Positions 1 to 12,588 of a DNA stretch of 64,000 nt are shown one piece after another. The DNA comes from Gadus chalcogrammus (Eukaryota; Chordata; Actinopteri; Gadiformes; Gadidae): contig NC_079415.1 of NCBI RefSeq assembly GCF_026213295.1, positions 19,934,980 through 19,998,979 of the forward strand, in the 5' to 3' direction. Under the pieces are notes generated by a model that worked only from the letters and a program-made list of their open reading frames with translations, did not search any database and had not been told where the DNA came from. Position numbers and translations under genes: made by a program. Positions within the stretch are counted from its first letter, which is position 1. Each line of letters begins with the position of its first letter.

Positions 1-366
1 GGTTATACTTGGTGTATGTGTATAGTGACCTGTCCTTACAGACCTTGTGTCCTTTCAAAACAGGTTATCCTTGGTGTGTGTCTATGATGACATCACTGAC
101 CTTGTATACCACAATGTCCTTATAGACCGTTACAGAGAAGTCCTTACAAACTACCAGAAAGTCTGAAAAACAGCCATTTCTTATATCTCAGTTGTGCAAA
201 GAAAATCTTTTAATTTTAAGTCGTGTATAGGTTCGCAGATTTTTTTCATGATTTTTCCTATGTTTTTTGTAGCTCTAGCACCACCGGAACCCGGTGTCCT
301 CGTAAACCTATGTCGAGTCTGATTTGAGCAAAAAATTGAAAATTTTCCCTATAGCCCGACAAACGG

Positions 367-370
<4 letters not shown>
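1..370. other. no gene seen; presumed ppara intron
   Basis: An imperfect direct repeat (GGTTATACTTGGTGT at 1 and GGTTATCCTTGGTGT at 63) is the only structure noted. Because the ppara exons continue leftwards, this is probably intron. Confidence 0.4.

Positions 371-464
<94 letters not shown>
371..464 (+). repeat. (GT)47 microsatellite
   Basis: An uninterrupted GT dinucleotide run of about 94 bp. Apparent CVCVC and THTHT ORFs across it are artefacts. Confidence 0.98.
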
Positions 465-465
<1 letters not shown>

Positions 466-734
466 GTGTCTGGTTTGTGTGCATCCACAGCCATCAGAGT
501 GGGTGAGTATGGCCAGTTTGAAATATGATCTGTTGTAGACTATATCATTTGCACAAAGGATATGATCCGTGTTGTATATTGTTCAAAAAGGAGGAGCAAA
601 ACATAACCGTGTCCATGAATAGCTTCAGCCTGTGAATAATTATTGAAGATATTAAGAAGGGTGAATGAGGGATGGGTCTAGGGAAACTATTGTCATATTT
701 ACCATTTGTACTATTATATACATAGAGATTAAAC

Positions 735-2216
735 TACCGTCATTTTCAGACTATAAGCCGCGCCTTTTTCCCCATTTTTCGATCCTTCGGCTTATATAAC
801 AGTGCGGCTAATCTATGGATTTTTAAAGCTAACGGCCACTCGGAAAATTAGTATTCGATGCTTAAATTAGTATTCAGAGCGTAGGACCCTTTTCTGGGAA
901 AAAGGTCCTATGTTCCCCGCAATCTATCAATGTTTAAAAATATTTAAACTTTGACGCGACATTCGCGTGATGACAGCCAATCGGCGTTCAACAGCGTGGC
1001 CACTGAGTGACATGTGTAACGTAACAGCCAATCAGCGTTCAACCGGCCAACTCAGTGCAGTGCACTCCAGCATGGAGGAGAAAGTGATTGTTGCCGTTTG
1101 CGACTCACGGAGCTCTTTATACAATAGTAGGCCTATATAATATAATATAATTGTATAATAATATCACGGCCAAAAGATCTGTGCGCCTCCAGGTGGCCGT
1201 AGCGCGGGGAGCTCTCGTAGGGATTGGGCTTCTCAGGGTTTGTTTACCGGTGTATGAATAGACTGCGTCAGGTTCTCCGACGTCTCTCCCTCTTCCACAA
1301 AAGGTAAAGACATGCAATGGTAGTTATCTCGGCCGGAATTTGGCAGTAATGGTGGAAAAAGTAACAGACCGGGGAACATAGAACCCTTTTTTTTTTAAAA
1401 AGGGTCCTATGTTCCCTGGTCACATACATATCGGGGAACATAGGACCCTTTTTGGGAAAAGCGGGGAACATAGGACCCTTTTTAAAAAAAAGGGTCCTAT
1501 GTTCCCCAGTCTCATACAAAGAGGGGAATATAGGACCCGGGGAACATAGGATCCGGGGAACATAGACACGCTCCCACGAAATGCTAACCTTAGCTTAGGT
1601 GTTTGTTCACGTTCGCTGTACAGCGCCGCGCCAATCAACTGTGACTGGCTTGCTGCAGAGCGTGAGCGCCTTGGGAATACCCGGACAATATAATGGATAT
1701 AATATTGACACATAAGACAATCAATATTCGGTATTTGTTATGGATTAATTGTACAAATTCCCTGAAAAGATGCACGTTCCAGGATGAATTGAAAAGCTCC
1801 CGTAAGGGCTGAGATGGCAGAGGACAGCTGATTTGGAACGGAACAACAGCTGTTCGCTTTCACGGGGAAAAACTAAGGAACTTCAACCTACTTAGGCCTA
1901 CTAATTAACGTTCAAAAGCTATTAAATATTCAACAAAATATGCAGATACTGTCAAAATCGGTTCCAGGGAGTATATGGGGATTATTAATGTTGTTTTTGA
2001 TGGTGTTTTTTTCTGGAACGAGTATTCGAATATTTGCTTGGAAAAACCAACGAGTATTCGAAGCCAGAAAAATGGCATTCGGGCCAGCCCTAATGGTAAT
2101 TAAACATTAAAACACCTGCGGCTTATAGTCCAGTGCGGCTTATATAAGTACACATCATTCAATTTAGCTGCTGCGGCTTATACTCCGGTGCGCCTTATAG
2201 TGCGGAAAATACGGTA
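735..2216. mobile_element. TIR element with ACTATAAGCCGC termini
   Basis: The left end TACCGTCATTTTCAGACTAT and right end GCGGAAAATACGGTA are inverted, each followed inward by repeats of the ATAAGCCGC / GCGGCTTAT motif. This is the pattern of a widespread fish non-autonomous DNA transposon. No coding region is present. The interior holds other repeats: a fragment with CACGGCCAAAAG, the GGGGAACATAGGACCC cluster, and a hAT-like end (GGGCCAGCCCTA near 2080). Beyond the TA at each edge no target duplication was seen. Confidence 0.75.
892..1570. repeat. cluster of GGGGAACATAGGACCC direct and inverted repeats
   Basis: About nine copies of a 16-bp motif, in both orientations: near 905 and then 1372, 1401, 1433, 1461, 1491, 1522, 1538 and 1554. 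Pairs face each other across A/T runs and form hairpins. Confidence 0.85.
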
Positions 2217-2324
2217 TTTATATGACTAAATAATAACATTTTGCCTGTTTCCCTGATAAGCTAATTTATTATTTTCAAGCATTTAAACCACGTAAAAGTC
2301 ATCATGATCATCTGTGATTCGACC

Positions 2325-2515
2325 ATCGTCTACGACGGGTCTGGCTTGAAAAATTAGACCCCACTATGACGATGAGTCTACGATGGATCTGGAGGAATAA
2401 GACCCCACTATGACGATGAGGCTACGATGGGTCTGGAGGAATCAGACCCAACTATGACGATCAGGCTTCGATGGATCTGCCTGGAGGAATCAGACACCAC
2501 TATGATGATTATGAG
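2325..2515. repeat. minisatellite, unit about 55 bp
   Basis: Three to four imperfect tandem units containing TCTGGAGGAATCAGACCCCA followed by CTATGACGATGAGGCTACGA. Confidence 0.85.
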
Positions 2516-2547
2516 TCAAGGACACCACTAGTCCCGTCCGTCTAAAC

Positions 2548-2986
2548 CATTGGTTCTCAAAGTGCGGCCCGCGGGCCAATGGTGGCCCGCGGAATCATTC
2601 CTGGCGGCCCGCAATGACATACATAATTATGTAAGTTATATAAAATAATAATAAAAAAAAAAAGTTTCTTTTTTTTATTATTATATATTAATTTAAACAA
2701 AAATAAGGTGATTATAAAGAGAAAAGTCGACTCTCTAGCTTTCAATTAAATCCTTTTACATTTGTTAGTTTTAATCCGACTGTACATTACTTTGAAAGGC
2801 TGAACCTCAGTTTCGTGATTTAGACCTCACTTGACCTCACTCCCAGAGGTCCACGGTGCAATGTTTTTTTTGACCACTGGGATGCTGGCGGCGTTTCCCG
2901 CCAATTTTTATTTTCCTTTGTCGGCCCTCAGTCAAATTTTCGGTTCCTAAATTGGCCCTCAGTTGTCAAAACTTTGAGAACCCCTG
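2548..2986. mobile_element. non-autonomous hAT element, exact 8-bp TSD
   Basis: Starts CATTGGTTCTCAAAGTGCGG and ends CAAAACTTTGAGAACCCCTG. It is flanked on both sides by GTCTAAAC (2540-2547 and 2987-2994). The 8-bp duplication, CA..TG ends and TTCTCAAA/TTTGAGAA inverted repeat are diagnostic of hAT. 439 bp, no ORF. Confidence 0.93.
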
Positions 2987-2994
2987 GTCTAAAC

Positions 2995-4229
2995 AGTCTT
3001 TCCGATTCAGTTGTCCATTGACATTGGTAGGGACATCAACGTCCATTCCCAAATCTCTTTCCTAATGAAGCCACTATATACCACACAACTTTTCAAACGT
3101 CTGTACACATCTTCAGAATCAGTTCCACCGATTTCGGTACTGATTTGATGTGTACAGACGTTTGTTAAGTTGGTAAAATGGCACACCAGATACATTTGTA
3201 TAAAACCTGATACCAACAGCAAACAAAGCAATTACACTTCCAAAAAAAAAGACTTCAAATGTATTGTACATCGATGTCAGACATTTTGTAACAATCCAAA
3301 AGTTTTCTATCCTGTATTAATCCTTTAAGCAGAACCATTGACTGTGAAGTGTAGTGTTTGTAGAACAAACCAATGTCCTCCTGCTGGCTCCTCTTGGCTG
3401 AAGGCCAACTAGGGGAAAGGTTACGCAGGAGAGCCACTAGCTTGACCCCTACCTCACCTGAACTACAGCATATACTCTCACTTACTCTCTCTCCCTCTCA
3501 AATATATTTATAATATCCATCTATATCTATATATAACCCAGTGAACTACCCTTCTGGATGCTGTGATGTAAAATCCATAACTTAGTTTTAACATTTAAAC
3601 TTATTTTTCTGTTAACTAGTTTGATTAAGTTCCCCTTTAGCAGTATCTATACGAAGCAGTATCTATACGAGAAAAACTCCTTTATGTTAACATTTCACCC
3701 ATGATGTATAGGTTATAGAATTGCGTGGAGGGGGTGAAACTCTCAAAGAAAATAAAAGAAGACAAGAAACTGTATTCCGGGCTCACTCTGCTAGAGGAGA
3801 CTGGTGTATGCATATATTAAACCAAGTACATTTTCTCAAACTATTTTAAAAGCTATACTTCTAATACAAAGCTCAACTTTGCACTAGAAGTATCATCTGT
3901 CCTAGAATCAATATCTCAAAGGAATTTCCATGACAATGCACAACTCATCTGAATCACCTAAAGAAAGACTCTAGCAGATGCTCTTCCCACATGCCACCTG
4001 GATGGCTTAACTGGGCTCCTCCGGCACCAACACACAGATAGATGTGGCTGTAACTGTTTCTTTGAGAGTTGGCGAGATGTTAAACACAGAGCAGGTGGTG
4101 AATTCTAACATGTCAGCGCTCTGTCCTTGAGTCTGTTCAATCAATGGCCCAATATAGTGCATGTGTGCAGCCTCACCCAGCTCGAGGGGCTAGTCAGTCT
4201 GGCTGGTTTCTAAGGCACCTTACATAAAC
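2995..4229. other. no gene recognised
   Basis: About 1.2 kb without an exon, RNA gene or element I can name. It contains a local inverted repeat near 3085-3165 (ACGTCTGTACACAT / ATGTGTACAGACGT) that may be the core of an old hairpin or MITE. Confidence 0.4.
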
Positions 4230-4237
4230 CTAGAAAC

Positions 4238-4661
4238 TAGGGATTGACCGATATATCGGTCGGCCGATATTATCGGCCGATATTCGCGTTTTTTACGTGT
4301 ATCGGTATCGCCGATACGCGGCAGATTTTCGCCGATATTTTTTCGCCTTTTTTTTATTTATTTTTTTTTTACTTGTTCTACCTCACCTGTTTTTAATGTT
4401 TGTTAAATATTGTTCATCTACTTGTTCTTACTTGTTCTACCTCACCTGTTTTTACTATTTGTTAAATATTGTTTTTTATATTGAATAAATGTTCCTTTTT
4501 TTAAATTGAGACTTGTAACATTTGTTATCAGTGTAATTTTTATGATTGAGGGAGCAAAGGCAGTATCGGCTCTTAATATCGGTATCGGCGTATCGGCTAA
4601 GGCTGATGAAAAAATATCGGTATCGTATCGGCCCTAAAAAATCTGTATCGGTCGATCCCTA
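4238..4661. mobile_element. short hAT-like element with TAGGGAT termini
   Basis: The left end TAGGGATTGACCGATATATC and the right end TATCGGTCGATCCCTA are inverted. Flanks CTAGAAAC and CCAGAAAC are a 7/8 matching target duplication. Subterminal ATCGG repeats are numerous. 424 bp, non-coding. Confidence 0.85.
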
Positions 4662-4669
4662 CCAGAAAC

Positions 4670-5460
4670 TACAGACACAAAGACCAATTCAGAGATTTCT
4701 CTGCTTATCCCTTTAATTGGTACAGGTTGTGTTTCCAAGAAGCTCAGAGACCACTCACAACGCGGCCATACAGCCTACAGCATTGCTCAAAGCTAATCCA
4801 TTACCACTCATATCAAACACCAGACCTAAAATCATATCTTCTGAGGTGTGTTTGTGTGTGCGTTTTAGGTGTGTTCCTTCGACGAAACTATGCCCGATGT
4901 GGGACCCCCTGGCTCGTCTAGTGTGCGACCTGGAGAAACCCTAACAGACAAACACACACCTTCTACCCTCCCAACCACTACATTTGAAGCACCCACATGA
5001 AAGTGATGTACATGTATATGCAGTTGTATGTATGTGTTGGGTCACACAATACATAATATCATACAATATTGAATGTCTTTATTTTTGTAACTCATAATTA
5101 ATCATAAAATTATGTTTGATTATTAATTTGAACTAATATGAATAAAAACGCCTAGCCTACACCTAAATATATGACGCAAAGCAATTTGACATTGACATCA
5201 CATTGCCTGGCTTCCCCCATCATTTGCCCGAGGGGAAGGAACAAATTGACACAAACATGCTTAATAAGATAATGGTTATAGCAGATAAAGAAAACTGAAA
5301 GGCCAAATGCACTTTTAGCCAAAATGCAAACACAGAGCTATTCGATCACCCGATTGAAATGACAATGTAACTTAAAAAATGAGGAGGTTCAATTCCAGAT
5401 ACTGCTCGGCTGGAGCACGGAGCACTAAAATCTCTAGATCTGTCTGGGTCTGGGTCTCAC
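4670..5460. other. no gene seen; ppara intron downstream of the zinc-finger exon
   Basis: AT-rich sequence with no second-zinc-finger exon found on the minus strand. Confidence 0.45.
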
Positions 5461-5627
5461 CTTGCAGCCCTCGCAGGCGTGCACCCCATAGTGGAAGCCC
5501 GACGCCTTGTCAGAGCACACTCTGCACTGGAGGACAGGGGGAGGAGTCAGGGGGCAGGGCATTTCCTCGCCACCGGGATTCGCACTGTTGGATACAGAGG
5601 ACGGACTGGAGGCAGGGGTCAGGCTGT
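5461..5627 (-). CDS. ppara: ppara exon with first zinc finger of the DNA-binding domain
   Basis: A 167-bp exon. Its first bases complete Asp, then it reads [11 protein letters not shown], a proline/serine linker, and [22 protein letters not shown]. This is the first Cys4 zinc finger (C-x2-C-x13-C-x2-C) with the P-box start CEGCK. The acceptor is GGTGGTGCAG and the donor GTGAGA falls exactly after Lys, the standard PPAR exon boundary before GFFRR. The [11 protein letters not shown] join is typical of PPAR-alpha rather than gamma or delta. Ser replaces the usual Gly/Ala after CRVC. The second zinc finger and ligand-binding exons were looked for in 1-5460 and not found, so they should lie left of the window. 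Confidence 0.93.
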
Positions 5628-7669
5628 CTGCACCACCCAAGAAGAGGAAGAAGAGAGAGAGAGAAAGGGGTATTACCAATGATGCCACAAATATACATAG
5701 CACTGGCACAATGCAGGCCACTGCCCAGGTCAATGGTTAAAGGGGACATATTACACATGAAAATCTGCCCCTTCTGACATCATTAGTGGGCCTGTACACC
5801 TAGATCTGTGCTGGATAGATGAGCCACGTTTACTTCAGTCCACTGGGTAGGCTGCTAGACTGATCTATCCAGCACACATCTAGGTGGACACGCCCACTTG
5901 TGATGTCATAAGGGGCAGATTTTCGAAACAGCTTGTAAGGCTAATCACACTCAAACCTGGTGTTATAATATGTCCCCTTTAAGGTCATGACCCCAGCTTA
6001 AAGGTGACAGTGTTTTGTTAGGCAAGTCTTAGATAGTCATAAAGTCTTAGATTCTTAGATCGTCATAAAGTCTTAGATCGTTATAAAGTCTTAGATCGTC
6101 TAAGGTAGATTTTGAAATCCAACTTGCTAAGCTATTTATTTAAAGATGCATTGGCAGATTTTCCTGCAATCTGAAAGTTGTGGTTTGAATCAACTATGAT
6201 TCTACACAACGTGTCATATGATTGATTGTTCTACCTAAATTCTACCTAAAGTTGCAGGAGAAAGTAGGATTCAAAGTAGTTATATCAAGGATTTGTTTTG
6301 CTCTGTTTGCATTCGTGTTCACGTCAAAGCTTGTGCAAGAACCCTTTCAAAGCATTCACCATTCCAAGTGCGAGATGAAATAATGAACGGCTGTGAAGTG
6401 AACATTGTAGAAGTGTGGATTCTTATGTATACAGCAAGCAATTCACTGTACTTGCACATCAATATCATTTGTGTCATTGTATGCATGCGGATGACGAAAA
6501 GGTGGACAAACATTCGGAACAGGCCACAACAAAATACAGCGGTCACCTGTAATTGACAACCGTCTAGGATAATGGCCGATCCACGGCATCGGTATCGTTC
6601 CGATATTGGCCCATTACGCTGGATCAGATATCGGAGGGGAGAAAGAAATATGATCCGATCTGCGCAGCGTGTCACGTGATAACAACAGTTAGTCGTCAAT
6701 TAGGCGCATGAGAGCTACCGCAAGAGAGCTACCGGTTGAAAAAACATTTCAGCAGTTTGGCTGTATTTCAACCTTGAAGAAAAAAGTGCAACAGCCTGGA
6801 CCTGGCTGTTGCATGGCTCTCCTCGGCTATTGCCGAGGAGGTGCGCCATCACATCACACGCACCAACCTCGGCTAGAGCGGATCACAGCTGTTGTGATAG
6901 CAACTAGCTTGGCAATCACAAAAGCCAACCATTTCGGACGTCCAATCAATTAAAAATGATTAATCAATGGGAAACATGATTATTACAAATCGGCGTTTGT
7001 TTGTTGGGAGACCCATTTATATAGCTAGAGGCTAGCTGCTTCTTACATATCCGATGTACTCCCGGTAGAAGCTAAATGCATACGTAAACAATCTTTTTCA
7101 CGTCATAATATTATCTACACAAACTAAACGCCATATGAAAGAGACTCCAAGGAGTCCAACCCTACAAGCCTTATCGTTTTGTGAGCTTATCTCGAACTAG
7201 ATGTACGTCAATAACGCTTCCTGGTTACTACAAGTGATGACACACACGCAGGCATTGCAGAAGCGCACACACTTGATTCAACCATTTCATACTATCAGCT
7301 GTAATAGCTCATCTATTCTATATATTATCTTAAATTTAATCAAACTTTAACCATTTAGCTATTTGTTTAACTCTTCACTTCATGTGTCCAACCATTTAAT
7401 TATTTTTAAATGTGTGCATCCTGGTTGAAGCACCTCGCAGAATGTCATGCAAACTAGAAAAAAACCATTACCCTGGTCTGATAAATGGCTAAAACAAAAC
7501 TTCTAGGCAAATCGTTGATCACATGAAAGTTTAATGCACATGGCAATTGTTCAAAATAAAAGTAGATTTGATGAACTGATTGGAGTCCTGACGTGTTGAT
7601 TACCCTACAGACACGTTTAGATCTTTAGACCATTTTCCAAGGCATAGGAGAAAGGTTGTGTCGCCTCAC
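5628..7669 (-). other. ppara intron between A/B and zinc-finger exons
   Basis: A 2.04-kb intron. It contains the TTAA-flanked MITE at 5737-5982 and a degenerate GATCCG/ATCGG-rich, hAT-like repeat at about 6570-6900. The rest is unremarkable. Confidence 0.7.
5737..5982. mobile_element. piggyBac-type MITE
   Basis: The ends TTAAAGGGGACATATTA and TAATATGTCCCCTTTAA form a near-perfect terminal inverted repeat bounded by TTAA, giving a 246-bp element. The interior is itself partly palindromic (CTAGATCTGTGCTGGAT / ATCCAGCACACATCTAG). TTAA target duplication points to the piggyBac superfamily. It sits in the ppara intron. Confidence 0.85.
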
Positions 7670-7897
7670 CCAGTATGACGGTTCTCTCCGAGCCTGGCCC
7701 AGTGCTCTGAAGGTCTGGTAGGTCCAGTGAACCCAGTGTATCATTGCTGATGGAGCGTGATATGTCCTCTAGGTCATCCAGCAGGTCTCCGTAAAGAGGG
7801 CTGCCCAGCATGGAGAACCTGAGGCGGGCAGCCGGGCTGTGCGCCTCCCCTGGGATGTCCACCATCATAGAGGGGGGCACAAGGACCCTGGGGGTGC
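7670..7897 (-). CDS. ppara: ppara first coding exon (A/B domain), start codon at 7865
   Basis: The first coding exon of a PPAR-alpha nuclear receptor, a ligand-activated transcription factor of fatty-acid oxidation that works as an RXR heterodimer. The chosen start is the second of two adjacent ATGs (7865-7863), giving MVDIPGEAHSP as in other PPAR-alpha proteins (MVD...). Then comes SPLYGDLLDDLEDISRSI and a serine/glycine stretch ending VIL. This resembles the family's SPL...EEISQSI..SGS..VI. The donor GTGAGG follows 7670, leaving in phase 1. The acceptor GTGTGCAG precedes 7897, so about 32 nt of 5' UTR are in this exon. Upstream non-coding exons were not located. Teleosts often have two ppara copies; which one this is cannot be told. 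Confidence 0.88.
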
Positions 7898-8816
7898 CTG
7901 CACACGTCAGCTAACTGGATGCATCGGCATACCTGTTGATGGACACACAGTAAGCCATTTGCAATGCTTGAAAATTGCTTCCTATAATAAGATTGGGTCA
8001 ACTTCCATTGCAGGCAAGTGCGACAGGAAAAAACATTTCAGTTATCTTAATTGGCCGATTTTCATTAGAATTTTAACCATTCAGTCAATAACCAGACACT
8101 TATCTAATGTGCACAAAGTATTTCAAATAAATAGTATTAGATAGCAGATGAAGGTTACAAATCATGGCTTTGTTTCAAGTTCAATAATTTCCTTAATAGG
8201 TGGCAAACATAGGCAACATGGCAGTGTATGGCCAATGCCATTACAACTGCAAGTATAGGAAACACACTAATTACGTATTAGTTTGGAAACATTCAGAGGA
8301 AGCATGCTGAGAACAAGGACCAACATAAGTTGTCTGCTTCGTTATCACAATAAACAAAGAAGGCTGTTATTCAAACACTGCTGTTTCTTTCACTTAGTTA
8401 TTGCATCCAGCTAGCTACCCATAGACAATATACTTAATTCCAAAATGTTTTGTGTAGTTAGGTTATGCTGCCTGGTTAGGCTGTCTCAGTTGAAGGTTAA
8501 AGGAAGGCGCCATGCATCACACAGAACAAGACCTGAACTGGAATCTTCTGACACATGTCGTCTTTCTACTAAGTGCTCTGTGGCTCGTATGCTCTGCGAC
8601 CAGCATTACATTGAAGCTCTCCCGTAACCGAATAGGACACAGCACTTACTTGTGATATTGTAGTTTTGCCTATTTAAGCATTTAAAAAATAAACGTGTTC
8701 TTACCAATGGAACCTTTTCAGAATTTAAATTTAGAATTTAGAAAATCCAAGGTGAACTAATGTCAGCGTCATGTTATCATTAGCCTGCCCATCTAAAATA
8801 TGGGATATACAGATCT
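7898..8816. other. region upstream of the ppara first coding exon, no element recognised
   Basis: Probably ppara intron or 5' region. No promoter could be called. Confidence 0.4.
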
Positions 8817-9532
8817 AGTAATATTAATAATAATAATAAATAATACATTTTATTTGTAGAGCACTTTACATTTGAAAATATCAATGTGCTGCAGAGTTTC
8901 AAAGACAAAAAATAATATAAAGGGTTGTTAAAACATATAATGCATGTACAGCAAAAGAGAAATTAGCAAAACGCTTTTTTAAAAATATAAGTCTTAAGGT
9001 TTCGTTTAAAAAAAGCTGTAGTCTGTGGGGCCTTCAGGTGGTCAGGGAGGGCGTTCCATAGTCTTGGGGCAGCAGCGGAGAAAGCCAGATCGCCCACAGT
9101 GCGGAGCTTGGTCTTAGTCAGTCTGAGGGTGTGTGTTGATGTAGAGCGAAGGGTGCATGAGGTGGTGTGGGGGTTGAGGAGCTCCTGGAGGTAGGGGGAT
9201 CATGTCCGTGGATGCACTGGTGGGTGAGGAGGGAGACATTGTATTTAATTCTGAATGTGACAGGGAGCCAGTGAAGGGATTTGCGGATTGGGGTGATGTG
9301 AATATTTGTGCACCCTCATCAGGATCCTGGCAGCGCTGTTTTGTATGTACTGGAGCTTCTGGATGCTCTTGCTAGAGATCCCGTTGAGTGCATTGCAGAA
9401 ATCCAACCTGGAGGAGACAAAGGCATGGACGAGCTTCTCTGCATCTGCCAGGGTGAGTGTAGGCCGGAGTTTGGCAATATTATGTAATAACTTGTTATAA
9501 ACAATCAAATATGTATGCAACTCTGTTAACAA
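8817..9532 (-). pseudogene. L2/CR1-like LINE, 3' fragment
   Basis: A 5'-truncated LINE on the minus strand ending in an (ATT/AAT)n tail at 8817-8845. The reverse-transcriptase C-terminal part is recognisable at 9532-9245: LRPTLTLADAEKLVHAFVSS, RLDFCNA, LQYIQNSAARIL. Frameshifts make it non-functional. Confidence 0.85.
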
Positions 9533-9755
9533 CCTCTCTGATTAAGGTATGTGTACTGTATGATTGAAATCTGCAGTGTAGGGGTGTGGCGGTGGTGGAG
9601 TCATCACCCAGCAAGCTACGAGCCAAGCAGTCCCTTCCCACTAAGTCATCACTGCCAGTCATGGACTGTTGGTCACGTCATCATTTAGCACTCTCGTCAT
9701 TATAGAGGAGGTGGGGGGTTTATCAAGGATACCTATAGGCATACTTAGTCTATTG

Positions 9756-10533
9756 CAGTGGTTTTCAAACTGTGGGGCGCGCCCCCCCTGGGGGGCGCCA
9801 GAGTTCTTCAAGGAGGGCGCGACGTGAGAAAAAAATAAACCCGAAAAAAACCCTGAAAGACGATGATTCAAATCATCAGTCGTACTTCCACTGTAGAAGT
9901 AACATAACTAAATCAATTTTCAACCATTTATCTTCGTGCAAACCATTTAACAAATCTCCACACTTGTATCTTCAATAATATCTAAACGGAATTTTGATAG
10001 CATTTATACTTTTTTCAGAATCACAGTTTTAGTTTCAAACCGGCGTCGATTTCAGTTGCTTATAATAATTTAGGTCACCATAGCAACGCCGGTAAACAAA
10101 CCCCGCCGAATAGTCGAATCTCTGGACTGAAAAGGCAGATCTGATTCGACTCAGATAATTCAGAGTCGGGGACCCTGAATGAATCTGTAAACTGGCTGTT
10201 TACTCAGATTAAGATGTTCAAATGTATTTAAAAAAGGTTTAGCAAAAACATACTAAGATAAAGTTGTTAAATTGTGTTGTTTAAAAACGCAAAAAGATGT
10301 TGTAATGTTTCAGAAATATGTTTAAAAAATATGTTAGAAAATTTGTTTCAAATGTTTCAAAAATATGTTCCAAATGTTTTAAAATTATGATCGGAGATGT
10401 TTGAAATGTGTCAAATAATTAAAATAGCTTTCAAAACACAGGTATTTAGAAAAAAAAATTGGGGGGGGGGGGGCTCAGCTGAATTTTCTTTCTCTGAGGG
10501 GTGGCTCACTCTCTCACACTTTGAAAACCCCTG
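9756..10533. mobile_element. non-autonomous hAT, exact 8-bp TSD GTCTATTG
   Basis: Starts CAGTGGTTTTCAAACTGTGG and ends CACACTTTGAAAACCCCTG. GTCTATTG occurs at 9748-9755 and 10534-10541. 778 bp. It contains a stretch with GTCACCATAGCAACGCCGG shared with other elements in the window. Confidence 0.93.
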
Positions 10534-10744
10534 GTCTATTGTAATAGGTATTCACACAGTATCTGTCGATACCTTTTATTGTTATCGATTTTTTACATAG
10601 ACGACAATTACATCGATTTGACCAATAATGTGTGCATGGGTGTTGACTACGGATGTTGCAGTACTCAATATAAAATGTAACCGTTCAATCCGCCATCCAC
10701 GGTTAAATTCCCGCTTAAGAATTGTGGCATTGTCGGTTTTGCAA

Positions 10745-11215
10745 AAAAAGGAATAGATAGCTTTTAGATATGGTTCTCCGACGTCTCCGGTGCTTCCACA
10801 ACAAGTAAAGACTCATAGTGGTGGTTATCTCGGCCATGGTTGAGAAGGAATTGGGGGAAAGGAACTTTGGCTTTGACTCCCCAAAGTCCAGATTAAACAG
10901 CGACATGGGTAAGGTATCTTTTTTGCTTGCAGACTTGCGGACTCCCGCCGGTCTCCTGGAGCTGAGCTCCCGGACTTCCGCCGGAGCGGAGTGTTGAAAC
11001 TTCCGGCGGTAGATCTCTGGCGGGAGCTCTGGTTGGAGCTCCCGAACGCGGGAGTTCGGGAGTCCACAAACAGCAACAATCCCTTTCTCCTCCATGTCGT
11101 GGTTCAATCTGTATTTCGATTGATGTGGAGAGACATCGGAGAACCCAACGCAGTCTTTTAAGATTCATAATAACATCTGGAGGCACACACAGCATTTGGC
11201 CGTGATATATTATAT
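10745..11215 (-). mobile_element. internal fragment of TTAA-flanked family P1
   Basis: Homologous, inverted, to the interior of the elements at 11339-12820 and 56442-59714. Shared blocks include AGTTCCTTTCCCCCAATTCC, CTCCATGTCGTGGTTCA and CACGGCCAAA. No complete ends are present. Confidence 0.75.
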
Positions 11216-11338
11216 AATAATAATACATTTTATTTATAACGCATCAACTGAATGACCTCAAAGTGCTACAATGCACATGTTAAAAGATAAAAACAACATA
11301 AAAGAGTAATTTGATTAAAAAGAAAATCAGAATTTTTT

Positions 11339-12542
11339 TAAAGGTCATGCTATTTTATGTATTCTTTAATATAGGTATTAGTGGGCAACTAACACAGTAT
11401 TCAAAGACGTTCCCGAAATTCAGCCGTGGTGCAGAGTTACAGCCACTCCGAGCCAGTCGCACATTGAGCTTCCCCCAAATGCGCTGTTTTGGTGTCTGTA
11501 GCTATAATGCAAATGAGGAGGAGCGAGGCGGGTCAAGGAGGAGGGTGGGGGTGTGGCCCTGAGCAGCTTGCAGCCACGGTACCATGCGCTCTGTTTACAG
11601 TGGATGTATCGCAATGGCGAGGCGCACACAGCCTTTAGCCGTGTTCTGTAAATATTCTAGAACACACGGGAGTCCTGGAGCTCTATATCTAAATATTATC
11701 ATATAGCCTACATAGATATCTATATCATATAATATATATTATAACGGCCAAAAGCTGTGTGAGCCGATATTATGAATCTCAAACGACCGTGTTGGGTCCT
11801 CCGACGTTCCTGGTTCTTCAACGTCCTCATCAATGTGAAGTAGACTGAACCGCGACAAGGAGGAGAAAGGGATCGTTGCCGGGCAGCGCTTAGGCACCTC
11901 CGCCTCAGGCGGTGGTCCCTCAGCGGGTCTCAAGCTGGAGACATTCGCCGCCAACAATCCCTTTCTCCTCCATGTCGTGGTTCATGTTCTTGAGGGAGTC
12001 AAGGCCAAAGTTCCTTCCCCCCAATTCATTCTCAACCTTGGCTGAGATAACCCCCAATACGAGTCTCGTTGTAGAAATACCAGAGACGAGAGTCCGACAG
12101 AACGGTTATCCAAATAACAAGGAAGTGTACAACACTTGCGTTACAGTCCTGGAGCTCTATAATATCATATAATACATAGAAATCTATATCATTTAATACA
12201 TATTATCACGGCCAAAAGCTGTGTGCGCCTCCAGACGATATAATGAATCACAAACGACTTTGTCGGGTTCTGCGACGTCTCTGGTTCTTCCACTTTCACA
12301 TCAACCTGAAGTCGACTGAACCGGGCGCTGCCTGCTGCCGGCTGCACGCTGCCGGGCGATGGTGCCTCGCGGCAACCGGCGGCATGTCGCAGTTCATGTA
12401 CTTCAGCCAGTCAAAGCCAAAGTTCCTTTCCCCCAATTCCTTCTCAACCATGGCTCAGATAACCCCCACAACAGTCTCGTTGTGGAAATACAAGACACGT
12501 CAAAGAACCGACAAGAAACACTTGCGTTACAGTGTGTGTATT

Positions 12543-12588
<46 letters not shown>

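Noticed and set aside
258..506. ORFs of His-Thr or Cys-Val repeats
   Set aside because: They are read-through of (GT)n; the same applies to ORFs at 12359-12692, 26516-26762, 38993-39308, 59184-59577 and 61853-62222 (except its true atxn10 exon part).
4371..4450. TACCTCA motifs resembling a let-7 seed complement
   Set aside because: They are part of a short tandem repeat (CTTGTTCTACCTCACCTG) within a hAT-like element; no partner arm.
5379..5777. Plus-strand ORFs of 67-132 aa over the ppara zinc-finger exon
   Set aside because: They are antisense shadows of a recognisable exon and run into a MITE.
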